From Sphingopyxis terrae subsp. terrae NBRC 15098 (GTDB lineage: Bacteria > Pseudomonadota > Alphaproteobacteria > Sphingomonadales > Sphingomonadaceae): 64,000 nucleotides of DNA. Below the pieces are notes generated by a model. The model was given only the letters and a program-made list of their open reading frames with translations, did no database searches and was not told the DNA's origin. The translations under genes and the position numbers were made by a program. The stretch covers positions 1-64,000 of the forward strand of contig NZ_BCZQ01000006.1 in assembly GCF_001598815.1 (NCBI RefSeq), read 5' to 3'. Of this stretch, positions 37,202 through 46,480 are shown in pieces (positions within the stretch are counted from its first letter, which is position 1; the number at the start of each line of letters is the position of its first letter).

Positions 37202-38548
37202 ATGGCAATGACCAAAATTTCGACCATGTTCGGACTGATTGCCGCTGCGGCCGTGGGGTCCGTCCCGGTGTCGGCCCAGACCGTAGCCGACAGCGAAACC
37301 CCTGCGACCAACCTCGCCATTCCCGGCAATGTCCAGCTTTACGGCGACGGCAAGCCCAACGTCTATCGCCCCTCAGCGATCGTCAACGGCGAAGTCATCA
37401 CCGCGACCGACATCGAACAGCGCATGGCGCTGATCCGCATTGCGAACAACAATATGGAACTGCCCGCCGAGGAAATTCAGCGGCTGCGCCAGCAGGTGTT
37501 CAGCAACCTGATCGACGAAAAGCTCCAGATTCAGGAAGCCCGCGCGGCAAAGATCGACATCGACGAAAATGTCATCAATGAACAATTTGCCCGGCTGGCG
37601 GCGCGTTTCAAGCAGACGCCCGACGAATTCAGCAAATATCTCGCGTCCAAGGGGTCTTCGGCCGCCGCGGTAAAGCAGCAAATCCGCGGCGAATTCGCTT
37701 GGGACCGCCTGCTGTCACGCAATATCCAATCGACGACCAATGTGTCGACCGACGAGGTGGAAGCGGTGGTCAAGCGGCTGCAGGAGGCCAAGGGTCAGGA
37801 CGAACTGCACCTCGGCGAAATCTATCTCGCGACGACGCCCGAAAATGCCGCCGCCGTGATGGCGAATGCGCAAAAAATCATTCAGGCGCTTCAGGCCGGC
37901 GGCAGCTTCGCTGCCTATGCACGCCAATTCTCCGAAGCCTCGACCGCGGTCGTTGGCGGCGATCTCGGCTGGGTCCGCCCCGCGACCCTCCCGCCGTCGA
38001 TGGCGCAGGCGGCGCTCAACATGCAGCCCGGCCAGCTCGTCGGCCCGGTCGAAGTCCCGGGCGGGATATCGATCCTGCTGATGATCGACCGGCGCCAGGT
38101 TCTGACGGCCGACCCGCGCGACGCGGTGCTCAGTCTCAAGCAGGTGTCACTCGATTTCGCCCCCGGCACGACCGAAGCAAAGGCGAGCGAGCTCGCCAGC
38201 CAGTTCGCCGACGCGACGCGCAGCATCGCCGGTTGCGGCGCGGCCGACGATATCGCCGCCAAGCTCGGCGCGAATGTCGTGTCGCGCGACAATATCTCGA
38301 TGCGCGCACTGCCGCCGCAGCTGCAGAACACGCTGATCAACATGCAGATCGGGCAAGTCACTCAACCGTTCGGCGCCGCCAATGAAGGGGTCAGCGTCCT
38401 GGTTCTTTGCGGCCGCGACCTGCCTGAATCGGCAACCGCTCCCGACGTTCAGGCGATCGAGCAGAAGCTGCTCGAGGACAAGGTCAACAAGCGCGCGCAA
38501 CGCTATCTGCGCGACCTGCGCCGGGATGCGGTGATCGAATATAATTGA
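37202..38548 (+). CDS. surA: Periplasmic chaperone/PPIase SurA
   Basis: SurA-type outer-membrane-protein chaperone, 448 residues: signal peptide (MFGLIAAAAVGSVPVSAQ), SurA_N helical domain (about 55-190; NGEVITATDIEQRMALI, VFSNLIDEKLQIQEA), one clear parvulin domain (about 200-300; HLGEIYLATTP, DLGWVRPATLPPSM) and a second weaker parvulin-like region. Works on LptD and other barrels, encoded just upstream. Two in-frame ATGs (37202, 37208) are close together. Confidence 0.93.
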   Translation: MAMTKISTMFGLIAAAAVGSVPVSAQTVADSETPATNLAIPGNVQLYGDGKPNVYRPSAIVNGEVITATDIEQRMALIRIANNNMELPAEEIQRLRQQVFSNLIDEKLQIQEARAAKIDIDENVINEQFARLAARFKQTPDEFSKYLASKGSSAAAVKQQIRGEFAWDRLLSRNIQSTTNVSTDEVEAVVKRLQEAKGQDELHLGEIYLATTPENAAAVMANAQKIIQALQAGGSFAAYARQFSEASTAVVGGDLGWVRPATLPPSMAQAALNMQPGQLVGPVEVPGGISILLMIDRRQVLTADPRDAVLSLKQVSLDFAPGTTEAKASELASQFADATRSIAGCGAADDIAAKLGANVVSRDNISMRALPPQLQNTLINMQIGQVTQPFGAANEGVSVLVLCGRDLPESATAPDVQAIEQKLLEDKVNKRAQRYLRDLRRDAVIEYN

Positions 38549-39567
38549 TGACGGCTATGATTAAACGACGCCCGATCGCGGTCACCATGGGCGACCCGGC
38601 GGGCGTCGGTCCCGAAGTTGCGGCCCGCGCCTGGGCCGAACGCCACAAGCACGACTTGCCTCCCTTCGTCACCGTCGGCGACGCTGCGGTGATCGAAGCC
38701 GTCTGGGACGGCCCGATCGTTCGCGTCAACGACATGGATGAGGCCGGACGACTGTTCGACACGGCGCTGCCTGTCTGGCATCTCGAGGACAGCGGCCCCC
38801 TCACCCCCGGCGAACCGACTGCGGCGGGCGCGACTTGCGCCCTGCATGCTCTGGAAACCGGCATCGGCCTCACCCGCAACGGCGCCGCCGCGGCGCTGGT
38901 GACGGGTCCGGTGTCGAAACATGCGCTGCAAAGCATCGGCTATACTCATCCGGGGCAGACCGAATTCATCGCCGAACGCTGCGGCGTTACCGCAACCAAT
39001 GCGGTGATGATGCTCGCCGGCCCCGGCCTGCGCGTCGTACCGCTGACCGTCCATATCCCGCTCGCCGAGGTGCCCGAACGCCTGACCGCCGAGCTTATCG
39101 TTGCCAAGGCGCGCATCGTCGTGCGCGGCCTGATCCGCGACTTCGGTATCGCCCAGCCGCGCCTCGCGATGGCCGGGCTCAACCCGCATGCCGGCGAAAG
39201 CGGCCGACTCGGCGACGAGGAAATCCGCATCATCGCCCCCGCGATCGAGCAGCTTGCCGCCGAGGGGATCGGCGTCGATGGCCCGCTCGCCGCCGATGCG
39301 CTGTTCGCGCCCGGCATCCGCGACCGCTATGACGCGCTGCTCTGCGGCTATCACGATCAGGCGCTGGCGCCGTTCAAGGCGCTGCATTTCCACGACGGCG
39401 TCAACCTGACGCTTGGGCTGCCGATCATTCGTACCTCGCCCGATCATGGCACCGCCTTCAACATCGCAGGTTCGGGAACCGCCGATCCCGGACCGACGAT
39501 CGCCGCGATCGCGATGGCCGCGCGGATGGCTGGGGCGCGGGCGCGCGGCTGCGCCGCCGCCGCGTGA
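38548..39567 (+). CDS. pdxA: 4-hydroxythreonine-4-phosphate dehydrogenase
   Basis: PdxA, 339 residues, NAD-dependent step in pyridoxal phosphate synthesis. Seen: [15 protein letters not shown] at the N-terminus, metal-binding [14 protein letters not shown], the [14 protein letters not shown] segment, and [13 protein letters not shown] near the C-terminus. The ATG at 38548 overlaps the surA stop by one base (TGATG). Confidence 0.95.
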   Translation: MTAMIKRRPIAVTMGDPAGVGPEVAARAWAERHKHDLPPFVTVGDAAVIEAVWDGPIVRVNDMDEAGRLFDTALPVWHLEDSGPLTPGEPTAAGATCALHALETGIGLTRNGAAAALVTGPVSKHALQSIGYTHPGQTEFIAERCGVTATNAVMMLAGPGLRVVPLTVHIPLAEVPERLTAELIVAKARIVVRGLIRDFGIAQPRLAMAGLNPHAGESGRLGDEEIRIIAPAIEQLAAEGIGVDGPLAADALFAPGIRDRYDALLCGYHDQALAPFKALHFHDGVNLTLGLPIIRTSPDHGTAFNIAGSGTADPGPTIAAIAMAARMAGARARGCAAAA

Positions 39568-40406
39568 CGACGCAGCCCAATCGTCCGCTGCCGCCGCTGC
39601 GCGATGTCGTGCGCGCGCACGGCCTCTCGGCCAGCAAGGCGCTTGGGCAGAATTTCCTTTTCGACGAACAATTGCTCGATCGCGTCGCGGCGATCCCCGG
39701 CAATCTCGACGGCGCGACGGTGTTCGAGGTCGGTCCCGGACCGGGCGGGCTGACGCGCGCGCTGCTGCGCGCCGGCGCGCGGGTGATCGCGGTCGAACGC
39801 GACGAACGCTGTCTGCCGTTGCTCGCCGATCTTGCCGATGCCTTCGGCGGCCGGCTGACCGTTGTTGCGGACGACGCGATAGCGGTCGATGCGAACGCAC
39901 TGGCGGGCGGCCCCTATCATATCGTCGCCAACCTTCCCTACAATGTCGGCACCGCACTGTTCACACGCTGGCTCGAACCCGCTGCCTGGCCGCCGCAATG
40001 GCTGTCGCTGACGCTGATGTTCCAGCTCGAGGTCGCCGAACGCATCGTCGCTCCTGTCGGCAGCGCGGCCTATGGGCGGCTCGCGGTGCTGGCGCAGTGG
40101 CGGGCGCAGGCGAAGCTCGCGATGAAGGTCCACCGCTCGGCCTTCACCCCGCCGCCCAAGGTGATGTCGGCGATCGTCCATGTCACCCCGGACCACGAAC
40201 CGCCCGGCGTGTCGCCCGCGATGCTGTCGAAGCTCACCGAAAAGGGGTTCGGACAGCGCCGCAAGATGCTGCGCCAGAGCCTCAAGGGCGTACCCGGCGC
40301 AATCGACGCGCTGGATGCGCTCGGGATCGATCCGACCCGCCGCGCCGAGACAGTCAGCGTTGCCGAATGGGTGGCACTAGCGCGGTCGCTGACGCACTCC
40401 GCCTGA
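39564..40406 (+). CDS. rsmA: 16S rRNA dimethyladenosine transferase
   Basis: RsmA (KsgA), 280 residues, dimethylates the two adjacent adenosines in the 3' hairpin of 16S rRNA. Seen: [19 protein letters not shown] motif [15 protein letters not shown] (about 53-67), and the catalytic [10 protein letters not shown] (NLPY). It starts at a GTG overlapping the pdxA stop by 4 bp. Last gene of the lptD cluster. Confidence 0.96.
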   Translation: MTTQPNRPLPPLRDVVRAHGLSASKALGQNFLFDEQLLDRVAAIPGNLDGATVFEVGPGPGGLTRALLRAGARVIAVERDERCLPLLADLADAFGGRLTVVADDAIAVDANALAGGPYHIVANLPYNVGTALFTRWLEPAAWPPQWLSLTLMFQLEVAERIVAPVGSAAYGRLAVLAQWRAQAKLAMKVHRSAFTPPPKVMSAIVHVTPDHEPPGVSPAMLSKLTEKGFGQRRKMLRQSLKGVPGAIDALDALGIDPTRRAETVSVAEWVALARSLTHSA

Positions 40407-40484
40407 CGTTGGCGGATTGAGCCCCGCGGACCGGGCGCGACGCGACGCCCCTTGGCACCGCCGAACATCTGCGCTAGCCTCTAG

Positions 40485-40500
40485 TTGACGTTTACGTAAA
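40485..40500. promoter_or_regulatory. Palindromic operator, second LiuR-like copy
   Basis: TTGACGTTTACGTAAA matches the 893-908 site at 15 of 16 positions and keeps the ACGTTTACGT core. It ends 12 bp before the GTG start of the reductase gene, next to the GGGAGGG ribosome-binding site. A regulator bound here would block transcription or lie over the start site. Shared control with the nitronate monooxygenase gene is inferred. Confidence 0.7.
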
Positions 40501-40512
40501 TGGGAGGGTGCC

Positions 40513-41685
40513 GTGGCAGAGGCCCGCGAATTCGACATCATCGTCTATGGCGCGACCGGCTTTACCGGCCGCCTCGTCGCCGAATATTTCGTGCAACATT
40601 ATGGCGGCCGCAAGGACGCGCCGAAATGGGCGATGGCGGGACGCAGTCTCGACAAGCTCGCCGAAGTGCGCGACCTGATCGGCGCCCCCGCCGACACGCC
40701 GCTCGTCGTCGCCGACGCCAGCGAGCCCGCCAGCCTCGACATGATGGCGCATCGCACGCGCGTCGTGCTGACCACCGTGGGCCCCTATCAGCTTTATGGC
40801 AGCGACCTCGTCAACGCCTGCGCCAAGGCCGGAACCGCCTATGCCGATCTGTGCGGCGAGCCCGGCTGGATGCGCGAGATGATCGACGCGCATCAGGATC
40901 AGGCGCAGGCATCGGGCGCGCGCATTACCTTTTCGTGTGGCTTCGATTCGATCCCCTTCGACCTCGGCGTGCTGTTCCTCCAGGCCGAAGCGGTGAGGCG
41001 CCACGGCAAGCCCGCGCCGCGCGTGAAGGGCCGCGTGCGCAAGATGCAGGGCGGCGCGTCGGGCGGCACCATCGCCAGCCTGACCGAAACGCTGAAGGCC
41101 GTCGCCAAAAAGCCGTCGCTCGCGCTGTTGCTCAAATCCTCCTTCGCGCTGACCCCGGGGTTCGAAGGTCCGCACCAGCCGTCGGGGCTGATCCCCGAAT
41201 ATGATCATGCGACCGGCACCTGGACCGCGCCCTTCGTGATGGCGCCGATCAACACCAAAAATGTCCACCGCACCAATTTCCTGCTCGGCCACCCATGGGG
41301 GTCCGACCTTGTCTATGACGAGATGGTGATGACGACGATCGGCGAGGCCGGAAAGGCAATGGCCGAAGCGATGGCGAAGGCGAACCCCTTCGGCGAATCC
41401 AAGCTCAAACCCGGCGAGGGACCGAGCAAGGAAGAGCGCGAAAACGGCTTCTACGACATCCTCTTCGTTGGCGAATATCCCGACGGCACCACGATCCGCG
41501 CCAGCGTCCAAGGCGACCGCGACCCTGGCTATGGATCGACGTCGAAGATGCTGGCCGAAACCGGCATGGCGCTGCTCGAAACCGATGGCGCGGGCGGCGT
41601 GTGGACCCCCGGCGCGCTGCTCGGTCAGGCGCTGATCGACCGGCTGACCGCCCATGCCGGACTGACTTTCCAGATCGAGGATTGA
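40513..41685 (+). CDS. Saccharopine-dehydrogenase-like / trans-acting enoyl reductase family protein
   Basis: A 390-residue NAD(P)-dependent oxidoreductase of the saccharopine dehydrogenase-like superfamily. The N-terminal Rossmann motif is clear (VYGATGFTGRLVAEY, about 10-24), then TTVGPYQLYG, CGEPGWM and FSCGFDSIPFDLG, as in mycobacterial trans-acting enoyl reductases and related acyl-modifying enzymes. A true lysine-pathway role is unlikely: the neighbour is an acyl-CoA thioesterase and the upstream operator is of the acyl-CoA-catabolism type. GTG start with GGGAGGG 5 bp upstream. Substrate unknown. Confidence 0.85.
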   Translation: MAEAREFDIIVYGATGFTGRLVAEYFVQHYGGRKDAPKWAMAGRSLDKLAEVRDLIGAPADTPLVVADASEPASLDMMAHRTRVVLTTVGPYQLYGSDLVNACAKAGTAYADLCGEPGWMREMIDAHQDQAQASGARITFSCGFDSIPFDLGVLFLQAEAVRRHGKPAPRVKGRVRKMQGGASGGTIASLTETLKAVAKKPSLALLLKSSFALTPGFEGPHQPSGLIPEYDHATGTWTAPFVMAPINTKNVHRTNFLLGHPWGSDLVYDEMVMTTIGEAGKAMAEAMAKANPFGESKLKPGEGPSKEERENGFYDILFVGEYPDGTTIRASVQGDRDPGYGSTSKMLAETGMALLETDGAGGVWTPGALLGQALIDRLTAHAGLTFQIED

Positions 41686-41693
41686 GTTTTCCG

Positions 41694-42494
41694 ATGACAA
41701 GCTCCCCCAGCGCGCTCGACGCGCTGCTCTCCACCCTGCGCGTCGACGGCGATGTCGCGACGGCGCATATCGACGACGGCTGGATGCAGGGCCGCACGGC
41801 CTATGGCGGGATCAGCTCGGCGGTCGCGCTCGCCGGCACGATGGCGCTCCACCCGACCGAGGCGCCGCTTCGCTATGCGCAGATCAGCTTCGTCGGACCG
41901 GTCAGCGGCGATTGCACCGTGCATACGCGCGTGCTGCGCCAATCGAAATCGAGCCTGTTCATCGACGCTGGCGTCACCAGCGATGCGGGCTTCGGCACCG
42001 CCGCGGTCTTCGCCTTCTCGCCCGACCGGCAAAGCCATCTCGATCACAACCGGCTTGCCATACCCGACGCCCCCGCCCCCGAAACGCTTCGGCCCGTGCC
42101 CGAACACAAGGCGCGGCCCAGCTTCACCCGTCATTTCGACATGCGCCCGACGACCGGCCCGCGCTTCAACTGGAAAAGCGATGTCGGCGAATATCTGACC
42201 TGGGTGCGCTTCGTCGAAGAGCCCGCCTGTCATCCGGCGGTCGCGCTGCTCGCGATGGGCGATGCTCTGCCCCCGGCGGCGATGGCGCTGTTCACCGAAT
42301 TCGGCCCGATCAGCTCGATGAACTGGACGGTCAACATGCTCACCGCAAAGCCCGAGACCGAGGATGGCTGGTGGCTGCTCTCGGCCAAGACCGGCTTCGC
42401 CCGCAACGGTCTGTCGGTGCAGGACATGATGCTGTGGAACCGCGCCGGCGAACCGGTGCTGCACGGCAGCCAGGCGATCGCGATTTACGCCTGA
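41694..42494 (+). CDS. Acyl-CoA thioesterase family protein (double hotdog)
   Basis: A 266-residue TesB-like/4HBT_3 thioesterase with two hotdog folds: the first with MQGRTAYGGISSAVALAGTM (about 30-49), the second about 140-266 with SSMNWTVNML and a C-terminal GSQAIAIYA. It starts 8 bp after the reductase stop and is probably cotranscribed, so the two likely act on the same acyl thioester. Upstream in-frame codons belong to the reductase overlap; ATG 41694 is the start. Confidence 0.86.
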   Translation: MTSSPSALDALLSTLRVDGDVATAHIDDGWMQGRTAYGGISSAVALAGTMALHPTEAPLRYAQISFVGPVSGDCTVHTRVLRQSKSSLFIDAGVTSDAGFGTAAVFAFSPDRQSHLDHNRLAIPDAPAPETLRPVPEHKARPSFTRHFDMRPTTGPRFNWKSDVGEYLTWVRFVEEPACHPAVALLAMGDALPPAAMALFTEFGPISSMNWTVNMLTAKPETEDGWWLLSAKTGFARNGLSVQDMMLWNRAGEPVLHGSQAIAIYA

Positions 42495-42520
42495 TAACGA
42501 CCGATTGCGGGCTTATTTCC

Positions 42521-42670
42521 CTTCGTCATCCCGGATCAGTCCGGGATGCCGAAGGTATGAAAGTCTCGCGTTGATATTGTGTACCCCGGCGAAGGCCGGG
42601 GTCCAGGGCTTCACAGCACCAACCCCGACTTTTTAACGCTCTGGACCCCGGCCTTCGCCGGGGTACACAA
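42521..42670. repeat. Compound repeat: hairpin plus 30-bp perfect inverted repeat
   Basis: A CGTCATCCCGGA hairpin (42521-42554) is followed by perfect 30-bp inverted arms (42577-42606 and 42641-42670), each containing GTACCCCGGCGAAGGCC or its complement, around a 34-bp centre. These fill most of the 292-bp gap 42495-42786. The stretch is also bracketed by a 15-bp direct repeat AACGACCGATTGCGG (42496-42510 and 42743-42757). No gene seen in it. Confidence 0.8.
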
Positions 42671-42683
42671 AGCGGCTCACCGC

Positions 42684-42710
42684 AACGTCCGCTTTCCACC
42701 CCAAAGTCGC
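42684..42710. repeat. Direct repeat, left copy, flanking orphan gene
   Basis: A 27-bp stretch beginning AACGTCCGCTTTCCACCCC matches 43235-43261 at 24 of 27 positions in the same orientation. The two copies bracket the membrane protein gene 42787-43221. AACGTCCGCT is an interspersed intergenic motif in sphingomonads. Confidence 0.7.
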
Positions 42711-42786
42711 CGTTCGCCGCCGATCTGGATCGAATGGCCGGAAACGACCGATTGCGGACATTGGTGCAACGGGGCACACTCACATC

Positions 42787-43221
42787 ATGTTCGATCACCG
42801 TTCTCCAAATTTTCTGTGGCTTGTGGCGGGAATAGCACTCACGCTGAGTGTAGGCGCACGGCTCCTATTTGACGAAACTCCAGCGGCATGGGCGCTGATC
42901 GTCATTGCATTTGCTGCGGGAGTCGAAGCGTCGACATCTCAGGCAGCAGCGCAAATTGGTGCAGTGTATTTTGGTCAGGACAGCGACGACGTCGAGCGCC
43001 GGGCATACAGCCCACGTGGGGCATTGTTCCGATGCGGCTATCTAGGTTTTTTCGGCGCCGCGGCCGTGCTCTTAGGCCGCGGCGGCTACAATCTCTTGCC
43101 GGACAATTTCTGGGTAGCCGCGTTCATCCTTGGGCCCATTCTGATCTATTACCTCTGGGCAGGGACGAGCTACCTGAAATCGATCTCTCACCTAGCTCGT
43201 CGAGAAAGTTGGCAGCGTTAA
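42787..43221 (+). CDS. Orphan small membrane protein
   Basis: A 144-residue protein with about four predicted membrane segments (FLWLVAGIALTLSVGA; AWALIVIAFAAGV; YLGFFGAAAVLLG; FWVAAFILGPILIYYLW). I recognise no family. Base composition is visibly less GC-rich than neighbours, and the gene sits among several repeat types, flanked by 27-bp direct repeats. It looks like a recently acquired or lineage-specific gene. ATG 42787 has no strong ribosome-binding site, so expression is uncertain. Confidence 0.6.
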   Translation: MFDHRSPNFLWLVAGIALTLSVGARLLFDETPAAWALIVIAFAAGVEASTSQAAAQIGAVYFGQDSDDVERRAYSPRGALFRCGYLGFFGAAAVLLGRGGYNLLPDNFWVAAFILGPILIYYLWAGTSYLKSISHLARRESWQR

Positions 43222-43234
43222 AAATTTCGGGGCT

Positions 43235-43261
43235 AACGTCCGCTCCCCACCCCAAAGCCGC
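43235..43261. repeat. Direct repeat, right copy, flanking orphan gene
   Basis: Matches 42684-42710 at 24 of 27 positions, same orientation. It ends immediately before the histidine kinase stop codon and fills the 41-bp gap between the convergent orphan and kinase genes. Confidence 0.7.
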
Positions 43262-43262
43262 T

Positions 43263-44600
43263 TCACGCCAGAACCGGCAGCACAATCGCCGCGTCGAGCC
43301 CGCCGCCCGGGCGGTTTGCCAGTACCAGTTCGCCGCCCTCGCCCGCCGCAATCTCGCGCGCGATCGACAGGCCGAGGCCGGCGCCGCCCGTCGCGCGGTT
43401 CCGCGACTGCTCGCCGCGCGCAAAGGGTTCGACCAGCGTGCGGATATGCTCGTCGGTCAGCCCCGGGCCGTCGTCGGACACGATGATGCGCGCATGGTCG
43501 CCCTCGCGCACCACCGACAGCCGCGCGCGAACGCCATAGGCCAGCGCATTGTCGATCAGGTTGCGCAGCGCGCGGCGCAGCAGCATCGGGCGCGCCCGCA
43601 CCGCCGCCTCGGCGAGCGCGCTCGCCGCGACATCCTTGCCCTGCTCGCCATAGTCTGCCGTCAGTTCGCGCAGCAGCAGCGGCAGCGCGATCGCCTCGGG
43701 CGCTTCGGTTCCCGCCCCTGAGCGCGCGAGCGCCAATATGTCGGCCAGCATCGCGGTCATTTCCTCGATCGAGGCGATCATCTTTTCGCGCAAGCGGTCG
43801 TCGTCGACCTGCTCGACACGGACGCGCAGGCTCGCGAGCGGGGTGCGCAAATCGTGGCCGACCGCACCCAGCATCCGGTCCTTGTCGGCGAGCATGGTGC
43901 CAATGCGCGCGCGATAGGCGTTGAACGCCGCGATCAGGTCGCGCACGTCGGACGGCCCCGCCTCGTCGATCGGCGGCAGATCGCGCGCCGCCGGATTGGC
44001 GCGCACCGCGCGGGTCAACTCGCGCAGCGGCGCCGCGACGCGCCACGCGATCAGGATGATCGGCACGAGCAGCAGCAGATAGAGCGACAGCGTCTGCCAA
44101 AGCAAAAAGCCCTGCAGGCGCCCGCCGGTCGCCGGAATGCGGCTGCGCACGGTGAAATAGCGCCCATCGACGCGCGCGCTCACCACGACGACGCGGCCGG
44201 GATAGCTGGCCTTCTGCGCGCGCGGCCGCAGCGGCATCGCCCAGGCGGACACCTCGCTCGCCTTGACCCCGCCTTCGCTCAGCAGGTCGGCGACATAGGC
44301 CGACAGGTCGGCAAGTGGCACTGCCCCCGGAATCAGCGGCGGCGGCCGGTCGGTGATCAGCAGTTTCTGGACGCGGTCGTGCCGGCCGCTCGCGGCGCCG
44401 TCGTCGATCCGGCCGCGCCGGTCACGATCGATCGCGTCGATGATCCGTGCGACGGCCATGCCGCCGCCATGCGCGAGGGTCTGCTGCTTTTGCCCGCGCG
44501 CAAGCATCGCGAAATTGATCCCCTGCGCGACGAACAGCATCGCCGCGACGGCCAGCACCAATTGCCCGATCAGGCTGCGCGGCCACAAACGAATGCTCAT
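43263..44600 (-). CDS. Sensor histidine kinase
   Basis: A 445-residue inner-membrane kinase: membrane helices at about 11-30 and 165-187 enclosing a periplasmic sensor domain (about 31-164), HAMP (about 188-240), HisKA with His249 in AVGHDLRTPLASLR, then HATPase with NLIDNALAYG, DDGPGL and GGAGLGLSIA. The signal is unknown. It overlaps the response regulator by 4 bp. Kinases of this shape (OmpR partners with short periplasmic loops) often respond to envelope or cation conditions. Confidence 0.93.
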   Translation of the reverse strand: MSIRLWPRSLIGQLVLAVAAMLFVAQGINFAMLARGQKQQTLAHGGGMAVARIIDAIDRDRRGRIDDGAASGRHDRVQKLLITDRPPPLIPGAVPLADLSAYVADLLSEGGVKASEVSAWAMPLRPRAQKASYPGRVVVVSARVDGRYFTVRSRIPATGGRLQGFLLWQTLSLYLLLLVPIILIAWRVAAPLRELTRAVRANPAARDLPPIDEAGPSDVRDLIAAFNAYRARIGTMLADKDRMLGAVGHDLRTPLASLRVRVEQVDDDRLREKMIASIEEMTAMLADILALARSGAGTEAPEAIALPLLLRELTADYGEQGKDVAASALAEAAVRARPMLLRRALRNLIDNALAYGVRARLSVVREGDHARIIVSDDGPGLTDEHIRTLVEPFARGEQSRNRATGGAGLGLSIAREIAAGEGGELVLANRPGGGLDAAIVLPVLA

Positions 44601-45331
44601 GCGGCCGGCCCCAGCCGCTTGACCTCGCAAGCCAGCGTATAACCGCCGCCCCACACCGTCTTGACGATCTGCGGATGCGCGGGGTCTTCCTCGATCTTCT
44701 TGCGCAGGCGGCTGACGAGATTGTCGATCGCGCGGTCGAAGATGTCGGCCTCGCGCCCACGCACCAGATCGAGCAGCCGGTCGCGGCTCATCACCTGCCG
44801 CGGGTGGCGCACCAGCGCGTGAAGCAGGTGATATTCGCCGGACGACAGCGCGACTTCGGTGCCCGCCTCGTCGACCAGCACGCGTTCGACCTCGCGCAGC
44901 ACCCACGGCCCGAAGGCATAGCTCGTCCCGCCCGGATCGACCGCGCGGCCGTTCGCCTGCGTCCGCCGCAGCACGGTGCGGATGCGCGCGACCAGTTCGC
45001 GCGGGTTGAAGGGTTTGACGACATAGTCGTCGGCGCCGATCTCCAGCCCGATGATGCGCTCGGTATCTTCGGCGCGCGCGGTGAGCAGGATCACGGGGAT
45101 GCTGCTCGTCTCGCGCAGATGGCGGGTCAGCGACAGGCCGTCCTCGCCGGGCATCATGATGTCGCTTACCACCAGATCGACCGATTGCGCGCGCAGCACC
45201 GACCGCGCTTCTGCGGCATTGGCCGCGTCGGTCACGGCAAATCCCTGCGCCTCCAGATATTCGGAAAGCGGCTCGCGGATCGACGGCTCGTCGTCGATCA
45301 ACAGGATGCGGGGGGTGTCGCTATCGGTCAT
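44597..45331 (-). CDS. OmpR-family response regulator
   Basis: A 244-residue regulator: receiver domain with acidic pocket LLIDDEPS, phospho-acceptor Asp57 in VVSDIMMPGEDG, and Lys in VVKPFNPREL; then a winged-helix DNA-binding domain (about 140-238; VALSSGEYHLLHALVRHPRQVMSRDRLLDLV). First gene of the pair with the kinase. The MITE-like element ends only 17 bp upstream of its ATG, so its promoter is inside or beyond that element. It may bind the decamer repeats at 46481-46500. Confidence 0.94.
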   Translation of the reverse strand: MTDSDTPRILLIDDEPSIREPLSEYLEAQGFAVTDAANAAEARSVLRAQSVDLVVSDIMMPGEDGLSLTRHLRETSSIPVILLTARAEDTERIIGLEIGADDYVVKPFNPRELVARIRTVLRRTQANGRAVDPGGTSYAFGPWVLREVERVLVDEAGTEVALSSGEYHLLHALVRHPRQVMSRDRLLDLVRGREADIFDRAIDNLVSRLRKKIEEDPAHPQIVKTVWGGGYTLACEVKRLGPAA

Positions 45332-45348
45332 GGCTATCCGCTAAAAAT

Positions 45349-45614
45349 AGGGTCAGGGCCCATTAGTTCCGCGTTCGAGGCGTCGAAATGGCGAAGATAT
45401 CGGGTCTGGGCGGGTGCAGCGGGTAGCATCGCTACCCGCAAGGCCGCGCGGGCCCGAGATCGAAGCCATTTCGGCGTCCCTGCGGGATTTGACCGATTTT
45501 GCCCATGGCTTCGTTGGCAAGTCTTGAAATATCGACATATTCCCTCGCCTTGCCTCCTCGCCCTGAGCAAAATCGCTTCAAACCTCGAACGCGGAATTAT
45601 TGGGTCCTGACCCT
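45349..45614. mobile_element. MITE-like element with terminal inverted repeats
   Basis: The outer 32 bp (45349-45380 and 45583-45614) are reverse complements at 29 of 32 positions, beginning AGGGTCAGG and ending near CGCGTTCGAGG. Inside, the left half folds into a long imperfect stem with a GCGGGTAGC/GCTACCCGC hairpin tip at about 45419-45439. No transposase frame is present and no target-site duplication is evident. It is therefore a non-autonomous element, perhaps moved by a REP-associated transposase elsewhere. It occupies most of the 406-bp gap 45332-45737; the rest (45615-45737) shows nothing I can support. Confidence 0.75.
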
Positions 45615-45737
45615 GGTTCGCCCACCGGCCCGCGGGGGGCCGATGGGCGATAGCTGGCAGGACGCGGCGGCAAAGGCAATGCCACGGTGGGGGCCCGGGA
45701 GGGGGGGGATAGGCCCGCACCGCCCGCGTCGTGCCGA

Positions 45738-46370
45738 TCAGGTACCGGCGGGCGGCGCCGGCGGCGCACCGCGCTTGTCGCGCATCGTCTGGCGCATGGC
45801 CTGCCGTTCTTCGGCCGTCACCTTGCCATCCTTGTTCGCATCCATCCGGTCGAAGCGCGCCAGCGCACCCGCGACGAATTCGGCCTGGCTGATCGCCTTA
45901 TCGCCATTGGCATCGGCCTTCATCCAGCCGCCGGGGCCGCCATGTCCACCATGCCCGCCGCGCTTGCCGCCGTGATGGCCGCGCATCGCGTGCCGCTCGC
46001 CGCCTTCGCCCGGCGCACCGGCGCGTTCGCCGCGCTTGGCTTTCCATTCGGCGCGCTTCGCTTGGCGCGCGGCATCGGCCTGGTCCCATTCGGCCTTGCT
46101 GATGCTGCCATCCTTGTTGGCGTCGAGCCGGTCGAACATCTGGGCGCGCTTTTCGGCATGGCGTGCGGCGCGATCGGCCAGGTCGAGCTTGCCGTCCTTG
46201 TTGACGTCGAGCTTGACGAACATCGCCTTGGCGTGCGTTTCTGCCTCGGCGCGGGTCAGCACGCCATCATTGTTGGCGTCGCCCATGTTGCGGTCGCCGC
46301 CGGGGGCGGCCAGCACCGGCACCGCGACCAGCGCAGCGCCCAGCGTCAAAAGGGTCATCTTCTTTTTCAC
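45738..46370 (-). CDS. Secreted EF-hand calcium-binding protein
   Basis: A 210-residue protein: signal peptide (MKKKMTLLTLGAALVAVPVLA), then five EF-hand loops: DANNDGVLTRAE, DVNKDGKLDLAD, DANKDGSISKAE, DANGDKAISQAE and DANKDGKVTAEE, with a His/Gly-rich linker (about 125-150) that might bind metals. The fourth loop has Lys in place of the usual Gly and may bind poorly. GTG start with AGGAG 8 bp upstream. It lies upstream of the two-component genes on the same strand; another EF-hand protein ends the window. Confidence 0.9.
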   Translation of the reverse strand: MKKKMTLLTLGAALVAVPVLAAPGGDRNMGDANNDGVLTRAEAETHAKAMFVKLDVNKDGKLDLADRAARHAEKRAQMFDRLDANKDGSISKAEWDQADAARQAKRAEWKAKRGERAGAPGEGGERHAMRGHHGGKRGGHGGHGGPGGWMKADANGDKAISQAEFVAGALARFDRMDANKDGKVTAEERQAMRQTMRDKRGAPPAPPAGT

Positions 46371-46480
46371 GTCACAAACTCCTGTCCAAGGGACCGCATG
46401 AAAGGGGGGAGAGCCTTCGGTCCCGATGACGCCCTTCTAGGCTCCATTTGTCCCACAGCATTGCCGCATCGTCGAAATAG

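Noticed and set aside
42521..42670. Repeats considered as a CRISPR array
   Set aside because: They are a few inverted repeats with no regular spacing, no spacers and no cas genes.
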